From NCBI RefSeq assembly GCF_018446385.1, contig NC_056000.1, forward strand, positions 35,563,511 through 35,627,510: 64,000 nucleotides of DNA, given 5' to 3'. Source of the stretch: Zingiber officinale. Its lineage: Eukaryota > Streptophyta > Magnoliopsida > Zingiberales > Zingiberaceae. The translations under genes and the position numbers were made by a program. This document shows positions 38,801 through 50,427 of the stretch, one piece after another; position 1 is the first letter of the stretch; each line of letters begins with the position of its first letter. The notes under the pieces were generated by a model. That model saw only the letters and a program-made list of their open reading frames with translations, was not told the origin of the DNA and ran no database searches.

Positions 38801-39225
38801 CGAGTGAAGCGAGTGAGATGAGTGCCGAGCAGAGCAGCGAGTGAGTGGTGAGTGCCGACCGAGCAACAGCGGTGAGTGAAACGCGAATGGTGAGTGCTGG
38901 GCAAAGCGACGAGTGAAGCGAGTGTAATGAGTATCGGACAGAGCGGCGAGTGAGATGAGTGCTTAATAAGGGAGTAAACTCGACTGGCTAGTAGTTGGCT
39001 GCGAGAGGCTGACCGAGAGGTCGTTGGTCGTGAGAGCATTCTCGCTTATAACTCGCACTGGGGTGAGAGTCTGGAGCCCGATCGGGAGGTTGTTGGTCGT
39101 AAGAGCATGATCATTTATAACTCGTACTGGGACGAGAGTCTGGAAAGCCCGACTGAGAGGTCGTTGGTCGCGAGAGTACGCTCGCTTATAACTTACACTG
39201 GGACGAGAGTCTAGAGCCTGACCAA
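35650..39225. repeat. Large segment repeated at 41162-42860
   Basis: Apart from the solo LTR, this segment (35650-36194 plus 37947-39225) parallels 41162-42860 in the same order and orientation, about 90-95% alike by eye, including single-copy stretches such as 'gcatattaacggaacaaagc' (36091 and 41607). It is therefore an internal duplication or the join of two related elements, not just more tandem repeat. It also contains 37-bp modules (about 38500-38970) and about three 69-bp units (about 38985-39225). Confidence 0.75.
36195..37946 (+). mobile_element. Solo LTR, 1752 bp, in the giant element
   Basis: Begins TGATAACCATGATTGC and ends GGCCGACACCA; flanked by atgag (36190-36194) and atggg (37947-37951), a 5-bp target duplication with one difference. 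The parallel segment around 41706 lacks it, reading straight through 'gacgatgggtgagcgg', which shows the empty site. Near its end 'tacgacttgggactccatac' resembles the end of plant Ty3-type LTRs. No internal region remains. Confidence 0.72.
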
Positions 39226-39303
39226 GAGGTCGTTGGTGGCGGTGTCGCGAGGAGGAGAAGGAGAGGGGTGGAGCGTGAGGGAGAGAAGTTAGCCAAGTCT
39301 CCT
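39226..39303 (-). repeat. Internal fragment of the giant element's LTR
   Basis: The sequence 'cgaggaggagaaggagaggg' through 'aagtctcctgg' matches LTR interior at about 35165-35230 and 58933-59017. It directly follows a 69-bp repeat unit and is cut off where the next element starts. It points to a second family member or an unequal exchange inside the nest. Confidence 0.65.
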
Positions 39304-41161
39304 GGATCATGACTATAGGTACTAGGAGCTAGATCATATGCCTGTTGATATTGATATTGAAAATACTAAGATTCTATAGGAAATCTAGCAGTCTTTTGAA
39401 TGAGATGACATATAGCATCTGGATGCGATGAATTGCCACAATTAGTACATATGTACCTCACTTTCCCAGTATTCAAATTATGATATTCATTGAAACTTCC
39501 AAATTACTGAGAATAAAGATCCATGTTGAACTGAAAGAATTGTCCTAGTCTTACACAGAAACATTAACAGACAAGATTAGAAGACACAGGAATATATGAT
39601 ATCAAACACATGAATCTATAAATATTAAAGCATTTGAATTTTTTTTTTTAGAAATTTTTGTAGAAAAATAAGAAAGCAATCCAAAATTATCAAACACCAC
39701 TACAATTCCCCTGGCAACGGCGTCAAAATTTGAGGTGAGCTCGAGTGTCGTACTACGGGAGCTTATCAAATTATAATTAAAGTTACCGAACTCATCTATA
39801 CTAAAGTAGTATAGAGCTGACTCAGGTCGTCTCCCAACGAATGTAACGATAGGATGATAACTTTAGGATTGATTATTGCTTTGAATTTTAACGTGAAAAT
39901 GGAGGGGTTGGGTTTGAGTTCTAAACTACGAAATGAAATAACAAAATAAGTATGAAATTAAATCTAAGGAACAAAAGAGCAAAGCAAGTATGAAATCTAA
40001 TCCTAATTAATGAAAGATAATACAAGTAAGAAAACCTACTCTAACTTAAACTATGATTGCAAGAAAATTAAAGACATAAAGTAAGCATTGAATGAAATCT
40101 AGAGTATTAAAGAAATCTAATATAACCTAATTACATCCAAATAAAGAATAGAACTTAGAGCAATTGAAAGAGACAAGATATACAAGAATTAAGCAAAATA
40201 AAGTGCACGATTTTAAACCTAACTATTGGAAGAAGCATTTTGTCGAACACCTTACGAACATTAATCAAAATTACATGAGTACATGCAAATCTAAAACAAG
40301 GGAGAACAACTTAGTGCAAGCATTCATCAACCAACTAAAAGAAACATCAACAATCAACTCGAATCAAGTGAAAAACTACAACAAACAAAAGCTGTCCAAA
40401 ATCTGATGAAGGGAGAAGTGCTGCTTGGACTCGAAGGCTGTTGTGGCTGGCCAAATCTGGAGAAGATCTACTGCTGGGAGGCAGATGAGGTGGATCCCGA
40501 CCGGTGACGGTGAATGACGTGAGATCGGGATCAAGAAGGGATGTCGACGTAGATTGAGATGGAGAGGAGAGGTAGTGGTTGGCCGGCGGTCGTGAGGTGA
40601 AGGTGAACCGCCGGCTGTGAGGTTGAGGGCGTGAAGTTGGCTTGCGTCTGTGCGTGGAGAAGTAGCTTCTCTTCTCCTCCGTGTCCGCGTGCGAAGAAGA
40701 AAGGAATAGGGGTCCAAAATTAGGGATTTTTCCTCAACCCTTGGATGCTCTTCAATTCGAATCAATGGACCAGATTTGAGGATGAGATAAAGCTTGAGTG
40801 GATCCGGATTTTGATTTGGTGGAAGAAGATCCAAATCCATCAGAAGATGTGGATCCATTAGAGTGTGAAATTGGGCTTAAGATTGATTTGAGCTTCTCTC
40901 TTCTTGGATCCAAAGTGGACTCTTTTTTTTTTTTTTTTTATGATGCTGATGTCTATGGACGGTTCAGATCTTCCAAATTACTTCCCTACAAATAAAATGC
41001 ACATTTTTAGATAAAATACCAGAAAATATAGGAAGAATTATCTTAAGACTCTAAATAAATATCAACCCATAAAATGTGATATAAAATAAAATTTAAGTAT
41101 ATGAGATGATAAAAATATTAAGTATAAGAGCTAAAATAATATATAAAAATGCTCATTATCA
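39304..41161 (-). mobile_element. Partial Ty3-like element: 5' LTR, primer site and gag knuckle
   Basis: On the minus strand the LTR runs 41161-39731, starting TGATAATGAGCATTTTTA and ending CACCTCA. Beyond it comes TTTTGACGCCGTTGCCAGGG (39729-39710), close to the GGCGCCGTTGCCGGGGA primer site of Athila-type elements. A CCHC zinc knuckle, CTNCGNSSHPDAIC, with exact C-x2-C-x4-H-x4-C spacing, lies only ~260 bp further in (39449-39408). The rest, including the other LTR, is absent at the left end. A gag-only short element or a broken longer one are both possible. It is a broken fossil. Confidence 0.65.
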
Positions 41162-42629
41162 CCGGGCAGAGCGGCAAATGAGGCACGAGCAATGAATGAG
41201 ACGCGAATGATGAGCGTCGGGCAGAGCTATGAGTGAGATGCGAACGATGAGCGCTAGGCAGGGTGGCGAGTGAGAGGCGAATGATGAGCGTGCGTGGGCA
41301 GAGCGACAAATGAGGTGCAAGCGATGAATGAGATGAATGTCGACCAGACGATGAGCGTCAAATAGAGCGGCAAGTGAGACCAGCACCTGATCAAGGAGAG
41401 AACCCGGTCGACTAGTCGTTATGCCTGACCGAGAGGTTGTTGGCCATGAGAGCCTTACTCGCTTATAACAAGCTCTCGGGCAAGAGCCTGGAAAGCCGAT
41501 TGAGTGGATTTGATCTACCGATCAAATGGTACCTAGCGGATGCCAAGCGAACGGAAGAATGTTGAGTGTGCGTATAAAGAGAAAGACCGAGTAGTGCCAA
41601 GTGTGCATATTAACGGAACAAAGCGAAAGTCCAAGAAGCACCAAGCGGGAGATAGAAGAAATACTGACCGAGCACTCAGGAGAATGCCGAGCTGGAGGAA
41701 AGACGATGGGTGAGCGGTGTCGAGCACGCGATCGAGAAAGTGCCGAGCAGGTGGAAAAACAATGGGCATATGGTATGGACCGCGCGACCGAGAAAATATC
41801 GGCCAAGCGATAATAAACCGCGACTGGTTGACCGAAAAATGTTGTTTGGGTGATTAGAGAATGCGACCAAGCGATCCAAAAATGTCAACTGAGCAATAGA
41901 GAGAATGTCGAGCAGGTCGAAAGACTATGGGCGAGCAGTGTTAAGCACACGACCGAGAAAATGTCGACCGAGCGATAGTAACCACGATCGGGCGATCGAA
42001 AATTGTCGACCATGCAATAGGGAGAATGCCAAGCGAGTCGAGCCAAGAGGTTGATGGCGAACAGAAGCGGATCCCGTGAGCAGAAGTGGATCTCGTGAGC
42101 GAAAGCGGATCCCGTATGTAGAGCGGATCCCGTGAGTGGAGCGGACGCAAAGCCTATGAAATCAAAGGTGAATGGGAGTTGAGCCCTTGAGCCAAGTAGC
42201 GAGTGAGACGCGAGTGTCAAGCAATGCGACGAGTGAGATGAGTGTCGGGCAGAGCAGCGATTGAGCGGTGAGTTTTGACCGAGCAACAACGATGAGCAAC
42301 ACGCGAATGGTGAGTACCGGGCAGAGCGGCGAGTGAAGCGAGTGTGATGAGTGCCGGGCAGAGCAGCGAATGAGTAGTGAGTGCCGGCTGAGCAACAGTG
42401 GTGAGCGAAACACAAATGGTGAGTGCTGGGAAGAGCGGCGAGTGAAGCGAGTGTGATGAGTGCTGGGCAGAGCAACGAGTGAGCAGTGAGTGTCGACCGA
42501 GTAACAGCGGTGAGTGAAACGCGAATGGTGAGTGCTGGGCAAAGCGGCGAGTGAAGCGAGTGTGATGAGTACTGGACAGAGCGGCGAGTGAGATGAGTGA
42601 CTGACTAGGGAGTAAACTCGACTGGCTAG
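41162..42629. repeat. Second copy of the duplicated interior segment of the giant element
   Basis: Begins with 37-bp modules (41162-41340), then the non-tandem stretch shared with 35866-36194, then the modules shared with 37947-38970. It is uninterrupted by the solo LTR found in the other copy. Open frames up to about 200 codons on the minus strand overlap in several frames, as expected for repeats, and match no protein family. Confidence 0.7.
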
Positions 42630-43734
42630 TAGTTGGCTGCGAGAGCCCGACCGAGAGGTCATTGGTCGCGAGAGCATTCTCGCTTATAACTCGCACTGGG
42701 GTGAGAGTCTGGAGCCCGATCGGGAGGTTGTTGATCGTAAGAGCATGATCATTTATAACTCGCACTGGGACGAAATTCTGGAAAGCCCGACCGAGAGGTC
42801 GTTGGTCGCGAGAGCACGCTCGCTTATAACTCACACTAGGACGAGAGTCTGGAGCCTGACTGAGAGGTCGTTGGTCGCGAGAGCATGCTCACTTATAACT
42901 CGCACTGGGGTGAGAGTCTGGAAAGTCCGACCGAGAGGTCGTTGGTCGCGAGAGCACACTTGCTTATAACTCGCACTGGGGCGAGAGTCTGGAGCCTGAC
43001 CGGGAGGTTGTTGGTCACGAGAGCATGCTCGCTTATAACTCGCACTGGAGCGAGAGTCTGGAAAGCCCGACCGAGAGGTTGTTGGTCGCAGAACACACTC
43101 GCTTATAATTCGCGCTAAGGTGAGAGTCTGGAGCCTGATCGGGAAGTCGTTGGTCGCGAGAGCACGCTCGCTTATAACTTGCGCCGGGACAAGAGTCTAG
43201 AGCTCGACCGGGAGGTCGTTGGTTGTGAGAGCATGATCGCTTATAACTCACGTTGGGACGAGAGTCTGGAGCCCGACCGGGAGATCATTGGTCGCAAGAG
43301 CATGCTCGCTTATAACTTGCGCTGGGGCGAGAGTCTGGAGCCCGACCGGGAGGTCGTTGATCACAAGAGCATGCTCGCTTATAACTCACGCTGGGATAAG
43401 ATTCTAGAGCCTGACCGGGAGATCGTTGGTCGCAAGAGCATGCTCGCTTATAACTCACACTAGGATGAGAGTCTAGAGCTTGCCCGGGAGGTCATTGATC
43501 GTGAGAGCATGCTTGCTTATAACTCACACAAGGGCGAGAGTCTGGAAAGCCCGACCAACAGGTCGTTGGTCGCGAGAGCATGCTCGCTTATAACTCACAC
43601 TAGGGTGAGAGTCTGGAAAGCCCGACCAGTAGGTCATTGGTTGCAAGAGCATGCTCACTTATAACTCACGCTGGGACGAGAGTCTGGAGCCCGATCGGGA
43701 GGTCGTTGGTCATGAGAGCATGCTCGCTTATAAG
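42630..43734 (+). repeat. ~69-bp tandem array, first block (about 16 units)
   Basis: Unit: gagagcatgctcgcttataa, then 'ctcgcactggggcgagagtc', then 'tggagcccgaccgggaggtc', then 'gttggtcgc'. Units differ mainly at C/T and G/A positions, as expected for aged methylated DNA. Most units hold the 10-bp palindrome GAGCATGCTC and a CTCGC...GCGAG inverted pair. The array is interrupted by a solo LTR at 43735 and resumes at 44618. Confidence 0.85.
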
Positions 43735-44617
43735 TGTTGGTCCCTTTGGAGGCCGACAAGAGGGGAGGGGTGAATTGCCCTACAAAAATTAAACCAAAAA
43801 ACCCTTCTCGAATATTCAACTAATTCAAAAGACACTTGTAATAATAAAACTAAGAAACTAAAAGAAAAGAGCAGACACAAGAGATTTACATTGTTTGCAA
43901 TCAAGGGATTGCTAATCCAAGGAAAGTAAGCACACTATTTGTTTATCTCCTTCGGGCGGAGTAGTCTCTTTACAGCGTTGACAGCACAAATAAAAGAAAC
44001 AGAATTGAAAGCACAGAGAAAACTGATTACAAGTGAGTTGATCTGACTGTGCAGATCAGTGCTATATTTATAGCACTGGTCGGGGCGCCCCGAATGGGTT
44101 CCGGGCGCCCTGGGGGGCTAAAATTTTATCCCCCAATGATCAGATCGTGTTTGACGCGATCCTGGTCAAAATCTAGGTCCGAGCGCCCCAGAGGGCTCCG
44201 GGTGCCCCGGAGCCCAAAGTCAACAATGTTGACTTTTTCGTCTCCGGTTCAGCTCATCTCGGTCCAGGTCTTGTTCACTCCGGCTCCGCTAGCTTGGGTG
44301 ATCTCGGCCATCCGGAATAGGGCTCACCCGAACCCAAGTTCCGGCCTTTTCCTCGAGCAGCCTTCCTTCCCGATTTCTCGTCCCTCGAACGTCGCACACG
44401 TTTTTCTTGTCCACCGGTGTACTCTTCAGCGGTCACCTCGTCCCTCGGACGCACCGAGCCCGTCGGCTCTCTCCCCGTGCCGTCCTTCTCGCTAGCCGCG
44501 TCTTCCGCTCGACTTCCTGTGTTCCTAAGCTCCTGCACACTTAGACACAAGGATTAAACAAACGCATGACCTAACTCAGCTTGTTTGATCACATCAAAAT
44601 ACCTTGGGGTTCCAACA
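43735..44617 (+). mobile_element. Solo LTR, 883 bp, interrupting the 69-bp array
   Basis: Begins TGTTGGTCCC and ends GGTTCCAACA, so the ends form the short inverted repeat TGTTGG/CCAACA. Flanks are ataag (43730-43734) and atatg (44618-44622), a 5-bp target duplication with one difference. The opening 'ggggaggggtgaattgccc' is common in plant copia-type LTRs. No internal region is present. Its open frames are not genes. Confidence 0.75.
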
Positions 44618-45575
44618 ATATGTTGCGCTGGGGCGAGAGTCGAGAGCCCAACCGGGAGGTCGTTGGTCACGAGAGCATGTTCGCTTATAACTCGCGCTGG
44701 GGCGAGAGTTTGGAATCCCGACCAAGAGGTCGTTGGTTGTGAGAGCATGCTCACTTATAACTCACGCTGGGGTGAGAGTCTGGACTCCCGACCAAGAGGT
44801 TGTTGGTCGTGAGAGCATGATCACTTATAACTCACGCTGGGGCAAGAGTCTGGAATCCCGACCGGGAGGTCGTTGGTCGTGAGAATATGCTCTCTTATAA
44901 CTCGCGCTGAGGCGAGAGTCTGGAATCCCGACCGAGAGGTCGTTGATCGTGAGAGCATGTTCACTTATAACTCACGCTGGGACGAGAGTCTGGAGCCCGA
45001 CCAGGAAGTCGTTGGTCGCGAGAGCATACTCGCTTATAACTTGCGTTGGGGAGAGAGTTTGGAGCCCGACTGGGAAGTTGTTGGTCGCGAGAGCATGCCC
45101 GCTTATAACTTACGCTGGGGTAAGAGTTTGAAATCCTGACTGAGAGGTCGTTGGTCGTGAGAGCATGCTCACTTATAACTCGCGCTGAGGCGAGAGTCTG
45201 GACTCCCGACTGAGAGGTTGTTGGTCGTGAGAGCATGCTCACTTATAACTCACGCTGGGGCAAGAGTCTGGAATCCCGACCGGGAGGTCGTTGGTCATGA
45301 GAGTATGCTCTCTTATAACTCGTGCTGAGGCGAGAGTCTGGAATCCCAACCTAGAGGTCGTTGGTCGTGAGAGCATGCTCACTTATAACTCACGCTGGGG
45401 GGAGAGTCTGGAGCCCGACCGGGAAGTCGTTGGTCGCGAGAGCATGCTCGCTTATAACTTGGTTTGGGGAGAGGGTTTGGAGCCCGACTGGGAAATTGTT
45501 GATTGCGAGAGTATGCTTGCTTATAACTTGCGCTGGGGCGAGAGTCTAGAGCCCAACCGAGAGGTCATTGGTGAT
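44618..45575 (+). repeat. ~69-bp tandem array, second block (about 14 units)
   Basis: The same unit continues after the solo LTR, with variants such as 'tggaatcccgaccgagaggt' alternating with 'tggagcccgaccgggaagtc' in longer-period groups, for example the similar stretches near 44840-45070 and 45250-45480. This suggests higher-order amplification of several units together. Confidence 0.83.
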
Positions 45576-46324
45576 ACTCTGGTCCAAGATCGGTGGTAAT
45601 ATTCTAGTCCAGGACCAATGGAGATACTCCGGTCTGAGACCAATGGCGATAGCTCAATCCCGAACGGGGGAGGTGAAGCCCTGAAGTCTATAGAAGCGGA
45701 TCCCGTAGCAATATGAGAGAGCAGAGACTTTATCATACCTGATCATGAAGCGGTGTCGACTGGCTGAGGATCTGACTTGATCCCTCAACTCTGAAATGCT
45801 TGTGAAGTCGAGGAGAGAAATAGTGTCAATCCCTTGACTCTCAAATGTTCGTGGAGTTAGGGAGAGAATAATCTGAGCCCTAATTATCAAATGGAATGAA
45901 GCCCATAGCAATATAAGGGAGCAGAGTTTGTAGCAATAGAAGGAAGCATAGCACCGTGGGTGAAAGGAGCAGAGCCTATAGATGTAAGAGGATACAGAGC
46001 CCTATGGCGAAGGGTGCAAAGCCTATAGCAGTAAGAGGATGCAAAGCATTTAGTAGTAATAGAGTGTAACACCTATAGCAGTAAGACGATGCAAAGCCCT
46101 GTGAAGAAGGGTGCAGAGCCTATAGCAGTAAGAGGATGAAGAGTCCCATGGTGAAGGGTGCAGAGCTTACAACACACCTGATCGGGGAGTTGGGCCCCTA
46201 GTTCCTGATCGGAGAGTAAGACATCTAGCCTGTAATCAAAGAACGAGGCCCCTAGATCCTGATCGGGAAGATGTACTGCGAGTCACTGATCGGGAAGTTA
46301 TGTCCCTAGTGTTTGATCGGGGAG
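45576..46324. repeat. Other degenerate repeats in the giant element
   Basis: Three repeat styles follow: 'actcYggtcYgagaccaatgg' phrases (45585-45660), 'gcagagcctatagcagtaag' phrases of about 40-45 bp (45890-46170), and 'cctgatcgggga...gcccctag' phrases (46180-46325). The last type resumes at 57181 after the nested insertions. No gene seen. Confidence 0.6.
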
Positions 46325-46329
46325 CTGTG

Positions 46330-48546
46330 TGTTAGAATGTATACTAAAAGCCTAGCTTTTGTATAAATATTTATTTTGAAATGAGAATCACATTGGTCAA
46401 ATATCTGCATTTAGTTAAATGCAATTGCCCATTTAATTTATATTGTAGATAACATGGTGTGTGGTGTCACACAGAAGATCATGTTATCGGTTCCTTATAA
46501 ATTATAAATAATAGCCCATAACCAAGATAGATTGGGACAAACCATTGGAATAGTTGTAGTGTAATTTGATATTAGTTTATCTTGACTATAAAATTATACT
46601 AGTACACTATGTGTGTATTGAGCAGGACCATTTGAGGTTGTTGCTTTTATACTGACTGCATAAAAGAAACAACCTCTGTTATTATGGATGCGCGTACTCT
46701 TAGTCCCGATATAATAATAATCACATATACTTAGTATTTATTTCTTTAATTTATCAATGGGAGAGATTTATTCGTTAAATCAATAGACTCGATAAGTTGG
46801 GAAATAATATTATTTATATGGTGTGTTGTTGATTATAGAAGGAAACCGTATCCTATTTAATAGGATAATGATGTCCCCTTGAGGAGCTCATAAGGATTGT
46901 CATGTAAACCTTGCAGGTGGACTTAGTTCCGACATGACAATGAAGTTGAGTGGTACTACTCTTGGAGCTAGATGTTAATTAAGTGAGTTGTCAATAACTC
47001 ATTTAATTAATGGACATTCGATATCTTAAACACAATGAGATTAACTCACTCATGATAAGAAGGAACCCATAATGTAATATGAGATTTGTGCGGTAGTTCA
47101 ATAATAACTTTTTAATGGTATAAGTTATTATTGATGAACTTGAGTTGAGTATTCGGGTCGAGCACAGGAAGCTCAAGTTCATTAGGAGGCTAAAACCAAT
47201 TCCTCCTCTAGGTATCTGTTGTAGCCTCTATAAAGTCTCATATTCACTCATTTTGATTATCCTTCCTACCCGAGAAAGGGCCTGACCACATCCTTGCTTG
47301 GTGCCCAAGCAAGGGGTCGGCCAAGCCTTGCTTGGTGCCCAAGATGTGGGTCGGCCAAGCCTTGCTTGGTGCCTAAGCAAGGGGCCGACCATAACTTAAA
47401 AGAAAAGAAAGTTTTTTTTAAAACAAAATTTTATTAAAATCTTTCCTTTTATGGTTATTTACAATGGTTAAAAAGAGAGATTTTAATCTTTCCTTTTTTG
47501 TAACCAACCATAATAGGAATAAAAGAAAGATTTTATTTAAAACAAAGTTTTATTATAATCTTTCCTTTTATAGCTATTTACAATGGTTTCAAAAGAGAGG
47601 TTTAATTTTGTTAAAATCTTTCTTTTTTTGTAAATCATCCACAATAGAAATAAAGGAAAATTTTATTAAAAACTTTTCTTTTTAGCCACTAGCAAAAAAT
47701 ATAAAAAAGGAGAAGGGTGGTGCCCAAAGAGAACCGAAGTTATCTCTTCTCTTCTTGTGTGACCGACCCCTTCTTCTCCTGTTTTCTTTCCTTAAGGCCG
47801 GCGGCACCTATTTCCTTCTTCCTCCCTTTCTTCCCTCTAGGGCTGGTGCTCATCTCATCTTGGTGGTCACGACTTAAAGAAGAAGAAGAAGAAGAAGAGA
47901 AAAAGTACTTGGTGGTCGGTTGCTTGGAGAAGAAGTAGAAGAAGAAGAAGGAGGCGCCTCTTCACTTTGCATTCTTTGTGTCCAAGAGTTTGGAAAGGAA
48001 GGAGAAGGCCGGGTGTGTTTGTCTTGGTAGATCGTCATCCACACGACGTCCAAGAGGAGGAGAGGAATACAACAGAAGATCAAGAGGTCTTTAAGATACA
48101 AAGAAAGGTATAACTAGTTAATTGTTTCCGCTGTATACTAGTTTAGTTTCCTTTGTATGGATCCTGAAATACCAATACAAGAGGCTAGCGATTTTGTGCT
48201 TCGATTGAGGTTTCTGTAGTTAAACCTAAGGTTACTGTAAGGAGTTTAAATATTCAATTTCTTTGAAAGGTTTTATCTAGGAAGTGGTTGATGATCTCAT
48301 ACCCAAGAAGGCTGAGTGTCTCGCCAATTACCTGGAAACCAATCCTTGAAATAGATATTTAATCAACATTTGTAATATGATTTAACTTCTGATGAACACA
48401 TGGGTTGAACTTGGATTAATAATGTTAAGTTTCATTTGCAATCCAAGTTTAACTCCTGAAAAGCACATGGGTTGCTAGGAAAAGTTCTGTATTTGTATAA
48501 ATTTTTGTACAGGGGAAACATAACGAAATTTCGAGTAGCGCAAACA
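46330..48546 (+). mobile_element. Solo LTR, 2217 bp, copia-like, with target duplication
   Basis: Begins TGTTAGAATGTATACTAAAA and ends AGCGCAAACA; flanked by exact ctgtg at 46325-46329 and 48547-48551. No coding region is left between copies, so it is a solo LTR from LTR-LTR recombination. It holds a hairpin-rich 34-bp repeat at 47292-47382 and repeated 'aatctttcctttt' phrases at 47440-47660. General layout resembles the LTR of the neighbouring copia element read on the other strand. Confidence 0.82.
47292..47382. repeat. Three-unit 34-bp hairpin repeat inside the solo LTR
   Basis: CCTTGCTTGG begins at 47292, 47326 and 47360. In the first unit it is followed by TGC and the perfect complement CCAAGCAAGG, a 10-bp stem with a 3-base loop; the third unit is nearly the same. 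The transcript of this LTR would form these hairpins. Confidence 0.75.
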
Positions 48547-48556
48547 CTGTGCCCCT

Positions 48557-50427
48557 TGTTGGGTTCTTCGAGCCGCGAAAACCGCTTTTTCGCGTCCCGG
48601 AAACCCCGAAGGACCCAAAGTCGTAGATCCGTGCAAAGATTCGTATAAAAATTCGAAAAACTATTTCTTGTACGAGTTCAAAAACTGATATACTACTTAG
48701 ATCTATGAGGAAAAAGTGTTTACCCTTGATGCGATGCCCTTCGCGTTCCCGCTCGTCCAAATGATGCCGGATCTCAAGACCGTCAAGCGCCGGTCCTCTA
48801 GAAGTATCCACACGGACACACTAGATGGAGATGACCAAAAACCAAGGTGTGCTAGCACCTATGTGGTTCGGCCAAGGGAGGAGAGGGAGAGGGAGAGCTT
48901 GAGAGGGAGAAGGAGGAAGATGCACACAAGTGAATGAAAAATGAATTTTTTCATCCAAAAACCAAGTGGCCGGCCACATTTCAAAATTCACATTAATTGC
49001 ATTAATTGCAATTAATATGAAACCATAAAATCACATTAATTGCATTAATTACAATTAATATGAAACCATTAAGAGAGTGACTTTGTTACTTTCATGAGGT
49101 GGCACCCATGATGATGTGGAACATCATTATTGGTCCACCTAATGCCAACTCACCAATGAGGTGGCAAAAAGGTCAAGTCAAAATTGACCTTTGGTCTTCC
49201 TTCTCAAGTCAAGTCAAACTTGACTCCATCTCTACCATGGTGGATCTAATCCAACCATTTGATTCGAGCCAACTTAATATAATGAATCTAATTCATTAAA
49301 TTAAATTGATTCAATGAGTCAAAATCTAAATTAGACTCATTTAACACATGAATCAACTTGAGTCGAACTCAAGTTAGCCCAATTAGGATTACTCTTAATC
49401 CAATTTGATTCATCAAATGAATCTAATCCTCATGGTTCATCATATGAACCTAATCTCCACCTAATTGTCCTAAGTGTGTGACCCTATAGGTTCTTGTAAC
49501 GTTGGCAATGCCCTAAACCCATTTAGGAGCATAAGTAATGAGCGGTATCTAGCAACACATCATTACTACCCAAGTTACAAGAATGTCGAGATCCGACATC
49601 ACCTTGTGACTACTCACAAAATAATGACAAGTGTCCTTCTATCCTAGACGTCTAGATTGATCAATATGAGGCATAGACCGTGTCATCCTCTAATCAATCT
49701 AAATCTTGAACTCCAAGTAGACTCACTCGATCAAATGAGCTCAACATCTAATGTTGACTCATTTGGGCATGGCCATGCACTTAGTGGTCTCACTCTATCA
49801 AGAATACCGATGTCGCTCCCGTCATATGGGAGGGATAGATCCCATCTACATCACTCACATCCCTCTACATAATTCGTTATATACCCAGTAATCGCCTTTA
49901 TAGTCCACCCAGTTACGGGTGACGTTTGACGAAACCAAAGTACATAACTCCTTATGTAGGGATCCATGGTGACTTCAGGTCTAAGGACTAATTGTCATAC
50001 TAATAGTCACATGAGAAAGTATATGACACTCATATAACGATCCATGATACTTTCTCATGGCGGGTCATTCAATATACATTCTCTAATGCATACCCATGTG
50101 TCACTGATATCTCTATATCCATGACTTGTGAGATCAAGTCATCGAGATGACCTACATGTTAGTCTTATTGTATTAACATTGTCCCCGAATGTTAATACTG
50201 ACTAGGAATGATTTAGAGTAGTGTTCCTATATCATCTCACTATCGATTCAACTAATCGATTGATATAGGTATGAACCTTCTACTCAAGGACGCTATTATA
50301 CTTAGTCTATTTGGCACTAATATAAATAAGTATAATAACCAAACAAATGCCTTTATTGATATACAAGAATATGATATACATGAGTCCATACAATCATCAA
50401 ATGATTGGCTCTAGGCTCTAACTAACA
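48557..50427 (-). repeat. 3' LTR of the copia element (left copy)
   Basis: Plus-strand ends TGTTGGG...CTAACTAACA. It contains a short tandem repeat of 'cacattaattgcattaatt' (48990-49070), also present in the other LTR. The two LTRs agree almost base for base beyond the first ~230 bases. Confidence 0.92.

Noticed and set aside
37901-39310. Overlapping minus-strand open frames up to 290 codons
   Set aside because: They run in several frames at once through degenerate tandem repeats of the giant element and read as low-complexity His/Ser/Arg/Leu text with no family motifs.
44049-44495. 148-codon plus-strand frame
   Set aside because: Lies entirely within the solo LTR at 43735-44617 and matches no family.
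42630-45575. CRISPR-like array
   Set aside because: Units are whole ~69-bp tandem repeats with no unique spacers, in a plant genome.
41118-45600. Many 60-205-codon frames on both strands
   Set aside because: By-products of the 37-bp and ~69-bp repeats; the same peptides recur with the repeat period.
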